A stretch of 9,698 bases of DNA from Actinobacteria bacterium UBA5182. GTDB taxonomy: Bacteria; Actinomycetota; UBA4738. Below the pieces are notes generated by a model that did not search any database, was not told the origin of the DNA, and saw only the letters and a list, made by a program, of their open reading frames with translations. The stretch covers positions 43,195-52,892 of the forward strand of contig DHWM01000147.1 of assembly GCA_002413185.1 (NCBI GenBank), written 5' to 3'. The position numbers were made by a program, and so were the translations under genes. Below are positions 6,120-9,698 of this stretch, one piece after another. The stretch's first letter is position 1, and each line of letters begins with the position of its first letter.

Positions 6120-6569
6120 CTACGGCTTGATGTTCTGGTTCAGGTGGAACAGGTTGTCAGGGTCGTACTTCCGCTTGATCTCGACCAGCCGATCGTAGTT
6201 GCCCCGGTAGTTGGCCTTGATCCGGTCCTGGTCGTCCCCGGCCATGAAGTTGATGTAGCCGCCCTCCTCCGAATGCGGCGCGGTGGCATCGTAGTAGTCA
6301 CGGACCCACTGGATGTTGGCCTGGTTCTCGGCTGGTTCAGGCCACATGCCGGCGATCACCGTGGCGAAATTCGCGTCCCGGTAGGCGAACGCGGTTTCCT
6401 CGGGCGCCACCCGGTGGCACGCCCCATTGATCTGGTAGATGTGCACGGTCGAATTGACGGCGGGGACCTTCGGACCGTGCTGGACATGTGCATCGATGGC
6501 CTCGTCGGTGAGCTCCTTCACGAAGTTCGCTTTCCAGTAGTGCTTGCACGGGTTGCTCTGTTCGTGCCT
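6120..6569 (-). pseudogene. C-terminal remnant of an FAD-linked oxidase (berberine-bridge-enzyme type)
   Basis: The last 150 codons before TAG at 6120-6122 encode the C-terminal part of an FAD-binding (PCMH-type) oxidoreductase with a BBE domain. Visible family features are HYWKANFVKELTDEAIDA, the substrate-domain strand STVHIYQINGA, AYRDANFATVIAGMW and the closing YRGNYDRLVEIKRKYDPDNLFHLNQNI. A complete enzyme has about 450-500 residues with an FAD-binding N-terminal domain carrying His/Cys flavin attachment; none of that is present. In-frame stop codons lie just upstream (6570-6575), and the oxidase gene above ends at 6618, so there is no room for it. A product from GTG at 6521 (133 residues) is possible, but the conserved HYWKANF lies before it and would be lost. 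I infer a decayed gene left by deletion. Confidence 0.8.
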
Positions 6570-6617
6570 CTACTACTCCTGGCGGTGAAGAGTCGCAACT
6601 CCGGGAAGAACGCGCGC

Positions 6618-8156
6618 CTACTCCGCCGTGGCGCGCATGGGATCGAACGCCTCGTGGATCTTCTTCGCCGCGCGGATACCCGACTCGAGCGCTCCCTGGA
6701 TCCACGCGTGATACAGCGAGCAGTGCTCTCCTGCGAAGTGGATCCGGCCCTCCGGTCTCACGATGTCCGCCTGAAGCTCGCTCTGCTGCTCCGGGTTGAA
6801 CAGTGCGAATGCCCCCCGAGCCCATCGATCCTCGTACCAGGCGTGGGACGCTCCGATCTCGAACTCCTCCACCACCTGCGGGTGGATCTTCGCCACGTCC
6901 TCGAGCGCTTCCTCGAGCCGGGTCTCGGGATCCATCGCCCCCCACCTGGCCGCGTCCTGTCCCCACGTATAGCTCGCCAAGAGGATCCCCCGGCGGGTTG
7001 ACGGCTCCGGATGCGACGGATAGACCATGCGCCTGATCGGCAGGTCGGTGCACGTGCTGCCTCCGACGATCGCTTCGTCCTCCTCCCAGAACCTTCGCCG
7101 GCACTGCAACAGCACCTTCGTCGAGGCCGAATAGGCGAGCTGGCGGATGGCCCGCTGCTTCGGCCGCGACAACGGGGTGATCATCTCGACATTGCGCAGC
7201 ACCGAGAACGGCAGAGCGCACACCGCGTAGTCGCCGCGCACGCTGTACCGGCCGGTCTCGGTCTTGTAGTGGACGGTGACCGAGCCTTCGTCCTGCTCCA
7301 CGGCCTTCACCTCCGCCCCGAACCGGATGTGGTTCTGGAGCGGTCCGTAGAAGGCCTTCGCCAGGAGCTCGGTCCCGCCGACGATCTCGAACATGTCCTC
7401 GTAGAAGCGACCGACGTCTTCCCGCAGTTGCTCGACGAAGGCCGTGTTGAGGTCGGCTTCGACGAAGTTGAGGTTCGACCACATCTCGATGGCGCCTTCG
7501 GAGAACCGCCTGAGCTCCAGGAACTCCTGGATCGAATACCGGTCGTAGTCGCGCACGATCCTCTCCCAGCCGGCTTCGGGTCCCTCGGTGGCCAGGATCT
7601 GCCTGATGTCGGCGATGGCTTCCTCCCACATCGCCGTGGCGCTGCGGCCGCGCTCGTGGGCGGCGACGTCGTAGGGGAGACGGCTCGGATCGGTGTCCGC
7701 GTCTTCGGCCGTCAGGCGAACCCCTCCCAGGTACACGAGGGCCTTGGGGTTGCCCATGACAAAGGGTCGAAGCTGCAGGTCGAAGATCTTGCAGTACTCC
7801 AGCGTGAGGTCGTGGACCCGCGGGATCCGCATCGCGCCGAACTCGGCGTACAGGCCGGGAGCGAAGTCCCGGCATGTCCACACCCGTCCGCCCACGCGAT
7901 TCTGAGCCTCCAGGATGAGCGGCTCGTGCCCCTGACGGAGAAGCTCGAACGCTGCGACCAGGCCGGCCATGCCGGCGCCCATCACGATGACCCGCTTGGG
8001 GGCCTGCCGGATCTCGCCGAGACCCTGCGAGGGCGTGGCCAGGATCTCAGGGGCCAGGGGCCGTCCGTGCAGCGACGCGGTCTGCGCCGGCTCGGTCAGG
8101 TCCTGGTCGCGGTCCTCGACGGGCGTCGGCTCCTGACCGGAGTCGTGGTCTGACAT
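6618..8156 (-). CDS. Flavin amine oxidase, probable L-amino-acid oxidase
   Basis: This 512-residue enzyme of the flavin monoamine oxidase family is predicted to oxidise an L-amino acid to the 2-oxo acid, ammonia and H2O2. The FAD-binding Rossmann motif is GAGMAG (60-65) with ILEA (E83) and RVGGRVWT (87-94). GAMRIP with R110 and the following LEYCKIFDLQL correspond to the GPMRLP region of snake-venom L-amino-acid oxidases, whose arginine holds the substrate carboxylate. K347 in STKVLLQCRRRFWEED matches the conserved lysine near flavin N5, and FAGEH (474-478) with HAWIQG (483-488) matches the C-terminal FAD/substrate motif. The first 50 residues are hydrophilic and lack a signal or Tat motif, so a cytoplasmic location is likely. 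ATG at 8156 has a strong GAGGGGGG site. An inverted repeat lies just upstream. Other amino-acid-like amines or a monooxygenase relative are possible. Confidence 0.9.
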   Translation of the reverse strand: MSDHDSGQEPTPVEDRDQDLTEPAQTASLHGRPLAPEILATPSQGLGEIRQAPKRVIVMGAGMAGLVAAFELLRQGHEPLILEAQNRVGGRVWTCRDFAPGLYAEFGAMRIPRVHDLTLEYCKIFDLQLRPFVMGNPKALVYLGGVRLTAEDADTDPSRLPYDVAAHERGRSATAMWEEAIADIRQILATEGPEAGWERIVRDYDRYSIQEFLELRRFSEGAIEMWSNLNFVEADLNTAFVEQLREDVGRFYEDMFEIVGGTELLAKAFYGPLQNHIRFGAEVKAVEQDEGSVTVHYKTETGRYSVRGDYAVCALPFSVLRNVEMITPLSRPKQRAIRQLAYSASTKVLLQCRRRFWEEDEAIVGGSTCTDLPIRRMVYPSHPEPSTRRGILLASYTWGQDAARWGAMDPETRLEEALEDVAKIHPQVVEEFEIGASHAWYEDRWARGAFALFNPEQQSELQADIVRPEGRIHFAGEHCSLYHAWIQGALESGIRAAKKIHEAFDPMRATAE

Positions 8157-8170
8157 GTGGATCCCCCCTC

Positions 8171-8195
8171 GCCGGTAGGGGCGAATGGTACCGGC
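8171..8195 (-). promoter_or_regulatory. Inverted repeat just upstream of the amino acid oxidase ribosome site
   Basis: Perfect 7-bp arms GCCGGTA (8171-8177) and TACCGGC (8189-8195) flank an 11-base loop. In the minus-strand transcript the hairpin ends directly before the GAGGGGGG ribosome site of the oxidase and starts about 40 bases after the stop of the upstream small gene. It could be an operator, a translation-control hairpin or an intercistronic terminator. The sequence alone does not decide. Confidence 0.45.
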
Positions 8196-8234
8196 TGGGG
8201 GCCTGTGGGGGACGCCGAAACGTCTCGGGTCCGT

Positions 8235-8627
8235 TCAGCAGGCGGGTGCGGAAGCGAGGGCGTTCAGCGTGTTGTTCAAGGCGATGTCCTGGTCGACCGC
8301 ATCCCCCGTGACGACCGCCTGCCGCCACTGGGCGAGGTCGGCGGACAGCCCAGCGGCCGTCGCCGCGCTGACGCTCTGGCCCGAGGCCGCCAGCGTGGTC
8401 GAGTCGGCCTGGAACTCCTGCTGCGCGGTGAGGAGCTGCGGGCCGGCGGCCGACGCCCCGCTCCGGATATCTATCAGCGTCAATCGAAGCTGGCTCACGT
8501 GAGAGCAGAACGCGCTGTCCTGCGGCGCGACCGGCGACGTGGCGGGGGCCCGGAGCTGCATGAGCACGACGGCCGCTCCAACCACCAAGACCACCGGTGT
8601 CGCCAAGATCCCGAACGTTCGACCCAT
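8235..8627 (-). CDS. Small membrane-anchored or exported hypothetical protein
   Basis: This 130-residue protein is not recognised. The N-terminus MGRTFG is followed by a hydrophobic stretch (about residues 7-25, ILATPVVLVVGAAVVLMQL), a signal anchor or uncleaved signal peptide. The remaining 100 residues would lie outside the membrane: Ala/Ser/Gln-rich and mostly helical, with only two cysteines, C41 (AFCSHV) and the very last residue C130, which could form a disulfide closing the helical domain. No lipobox is present at the signal end. The ATG at 8627 has no strong Shine-Dalgarno. The gene lies 78 bases upstream of the amino acid oxidase on the same strand, so co-transcription is possible, and is divergent from the small coiled-coil gene at 8794. 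Coding status rests on the coherent signal-like N-terminus and codon pattern. Confidence 0.68.
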   Translation of the reverse strand: MGRTFGILATPVVLVVGAAVVLMQLRAPATSPVAPQDSAFCSHVSQLRLTLIDIRSGASAAGPQLLTAQQEFQADSTTLAASGQSVSAATAAGLSADLAQWRQAVVTGDAVDQDIALNNTLNALASAPAC

Positions 8628-8793
8628 GTTCGTGTCATCGGTCCAAGTGGGCCCAGATTTGAGGCGACGACGACGTCGACCCGCAGCGCGGGCGATGCTC
8701 GCGGCGTTCTGCCGAGGACACCCGTGGCAATGGTGCCGGCAGCTCCTGCTACGCTAAGAACTACCTCTCCCTCGAGTGCCGAAAGGAGGAGAG

Positions 8794-9057
8794 GTGGAAG
8801 TCGTTCAGACCGCAATCAACGCGCTGGTGGTGGGAGCGGTCGGAGTCGCCCTGGCCCGGATGACGCAGAACCTCCGGCAGGAACTCAAGGCTGAGATCGC
8901 CGAGCTCCGAGTCGAGGTCAGGGGGGAGATCGGCGCATTCCGGGCAGACGTCAAGGGAGAGATGGGCGACCTGCGGTCGGAGCTCCGGGAGGTTCGGTCA
9001 GACCTGACGCGCGTCGCTCTGGCCGTGGGCTCCGAGCGCCGCGCCGGGCACCAGTAG
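8794..9057 (+). CDS. Small membrane-anchored protein with 11-residue coiled-coil repeats
   Basis: This 87-residue protein has a hydrophobic N-terminal segment (TAINALVVGAVGVALARM, about 6-23), then a charged helix to about residue 75 and a short basic tail. The helix contains three consecutive 11-residue repeats at 34-66: EIAELRVEVRG, EIGAFRADVKG, EMGDLRSELRE. Hendecad spacing predicts a nearly straight coiled coil, so an oligomeric membrane-attached bundle is likely. I chose GTG at 8794, preceded by AAAGGAGGAG (8782-8791), a near-perfect though close ribosome site; GTG at 8776 would place that site inside the coding sequence. A TACGCT at 8750-8755 could be the -10 box. The organisation recalls small DUF1640-like or generic coiled-coil membrane proteins, but I cannot assign a family or a role. 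Confidence 0.72.
   Translation: MEVVQTAINALVVGAVGVALARMTQNLRQELKAEIAELRVEVRGEIGAFRADVKGEMGDLRSELREVRSDLTRVALAVGSERRAGHQ
8893..8991 (+). repeat. Three 33-bp units encoding hendecad repeats
   Basis: Units 8893-8925, 8926-8958 and 8959-8991 each begin GAGAT and encode an 11-residue repeat of the small membrane-anchored protein. The nucleotide copies are diverged, so this is an old protein-level repeat rather than a recent DNA expansion. Confidence 0.65.
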
Positions 9058-9095
9058 TACGGCTCGCGAGCACGGCCCTGCACTGGCCGCGCAAG

Positions 9096-9127
9096 GAGAG
9101 GGACCCCCCGGTTCGAGGGTCCCTCTC
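9096..9127. terminator. Bidirectional hairpin terminator between convergent genes
   Basis: A perfect 11-bp stem, GAGAGGGACCC (9096-9106) with GGGTCCCTCTC (9117-9127), encloses a 10-base loop. It lies between the 87-residue gene (stop at 9057) and the convergent groEL stop at 9159, so it can serve both. No T-tract follows on either strand, as is common for high-GC actinobacterial hairpin terminators. Confidence 0.8.
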
Positions 9128-9158
9128 GAGTTCCGAAAGCGGTTGAGACGACGTGGGC

Positions 9159-9698
9159 TCAGAAGTCCATGTCGCCCATGCCGCCGCCCATGCCCCCACC
9201 GCCGCCTGGCATGGCCGGAGCCTTCTCCGGCTTGTCGGCCACAATGGCCTCGGTGGTCAGGAACAGCGCGGCGATCGAGGCGGCGTTCTGAAGCGCCGAC
9301 CTGGTCACCTTCGCCGCGTCCACCACACCGGCCTTGAACATGTCGCCGTACTCACCGGTGGCGGCGTTGAGGCCGTAGCCCGAGTCGAGCGTCCGGACCT
9401 TCTCCACCACCACACCGCCTTCCATGCCGGCGTTGATGGCGATCTGCTTGATGGGCTCTTCCAGTGCCCGCCGGACGATGTGGGCACCGGTGGCCTCATC
9501 GCCGTCGAGGTCGAGCTTGTCCAGGGCAAACTGGGCGTTCAACAGCGCCACACCGCCTCCCGGGACGATGCCCTCTTCCACCGCGGCCTTGGTGGTCTGC
9601 ACGGCATCTTCGATGCGGTGCTTCTTTTCCTTGAGCTCCACCTCGGTGGCGGCGCCGACTTTGATGACGGCCACCCCGCCGGCCAGCTTGGCCAGGCG
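9159..9698 (-). CDS. groEL: 60 kDa chaperonin GroEL, C-terminal part (5' end beyond the window)
   Basis: The last 179 codons of groEL are present; the gene runs off the right edge, so its start and any groES are not visible. GroEL forms the double-ring ATP-dependent folding chamber in the cytoplasm. The segment opens with RLAKLAGGVAVIKVGAAT and covers the end of the second intermediate segment and the C-terminal equatorial domain, including EDAVQTTKAAVEEGIVPGGG, SGYGLNAATGEYGDM and DAAKVTRSALQNAASIAALF. It ends in PGGGGGMGGGMGDMDF, the Gly/Met-rich tail of housekeeping chaperonins; actinobacterial paralogues with His-rich tails lack it. TGA at 9159-9161 is followed by a strong hairpin. No promoter or CIRCE element is in view because the 5' end is missing. 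Confidence 0.97.
   Translation of the reverse strand, partial: RLAKLAGGVAVIKVGAATEVELKEKKHRIEDAVQTTKAAVEEGIVPGGGVALLNAQFALDKLDLDGDEATGAHIVRRALEEPIKQIAINAGMEGGVVVEKVRTLDSGYGLNAATGEYGDMFKAGVVDAAKVTRSALQNAASIAALFLTTEAIVADKPEKAPAMPGGGGGMGGGMGDMDF

Noticed and set aside
7011..8153. 380-codon plus-strand open frame opposite the amino acid oxidase
   Set aside because: It mirrors the full oxidase gene, whose motifs are unambiguous; the translation is Arg/Gly/Asp/Val-rich without domain features.
9104..9120. GGTTCGAGGG resembling the T-arm of a tRNA
   Set aside because: It is the loop and right arm of the 11-bp terminator hairpin; no acceptor stem, anticodon arm or D-arm can be drawn around it.
1..9698. 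A defence island, prophage, transposon or biosynthetic cluster
   Set aside because: No integrase, transposase, terminal repeats, phage structural genes, nuclease/helicase pairs, toxin-antitoxin pair or synthase modules are visible. The alternating strands and housekeeping or stress products suggest ordinary chromosome.

Overview
The window is high-GC DNA with GC-rich third codon positions, GTG starts, purine-rich Shine-Dalgarno sites and hairpin terminators without T-tracts. Together with the protein types (GroEL with a Gly-Met tail, a TetR regulator, a hemerythrin joined to DUF2188, an actinobacterial-style glycogen debranching enzyme) this points to an actinomycete-like chromosome, quite possibly an uncultured lineage. 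That placement is inferred from style, not from a marker phylogeny.

Layout, left to right. (1) 18-1038, plus strand: a TetR regulator with a palindromic operator over its own ribosome binding site, followed by an overlapping SnoaL-like cyclase gene. (2) 1070-3094, minus: a 674-residue amylo-alpha-1,6-glucosidase-type enzyme convergent with the cyclase. (3) 3095-3308: a divergent promoter region holding a strong match to a SigB/SigF general-stress promoter that points at the next gene. (4) 3309-4148, plus: a hemerythrin HHE protein with a Lys/Ser/Thr-rich tail. A DUF2188 domain lies directly downstream in the +1 frame, so a single extra base near 3921 seems to have split a two-domain protein. 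(5) 4136-5863, minus: an unrecognised protein with an N-terminal four-cysteine zinc ribbon and about 450 residues of coiled coil. (6) 6120-8627, minus: a remnant of an FAD-linked (berberine-bridge type) oxidase, a complete L-amino-acid-oxidase-like flavoenzyme and a small membrane-anchored or exported protein. (7) 8794-9057, plus: a small membrane-anchored protein with three 11-residue coiled-coil repeats. (8) 9096-9127: a shared hairpin terminator. (9) 9159 to the window end, minus: the C-terminal third of groEL.

Strands alternate often, so most genes look like single transcription units. The likely co-transcribed pairs are tetR with the cyclase, and perhaps the small exported protein with the amino acid oxidase. 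Several genes fit stress, redox or storage physiology (hemerythrin, glycogen debranching, H2O2-generating oxidase, chaperonin), but nothing shows that they form one system. I found no phage, transposon, CRISPR, defence or biosynthetic cluster. The most interesting items are the stress promoter plus split hemerythrin-DUF2188 gene, the zinc-ribbon coiled-coil protein, the venom-LAAO-like oxidase beside an oxidase remnant, and the overlapping tetR/cyclase junction.
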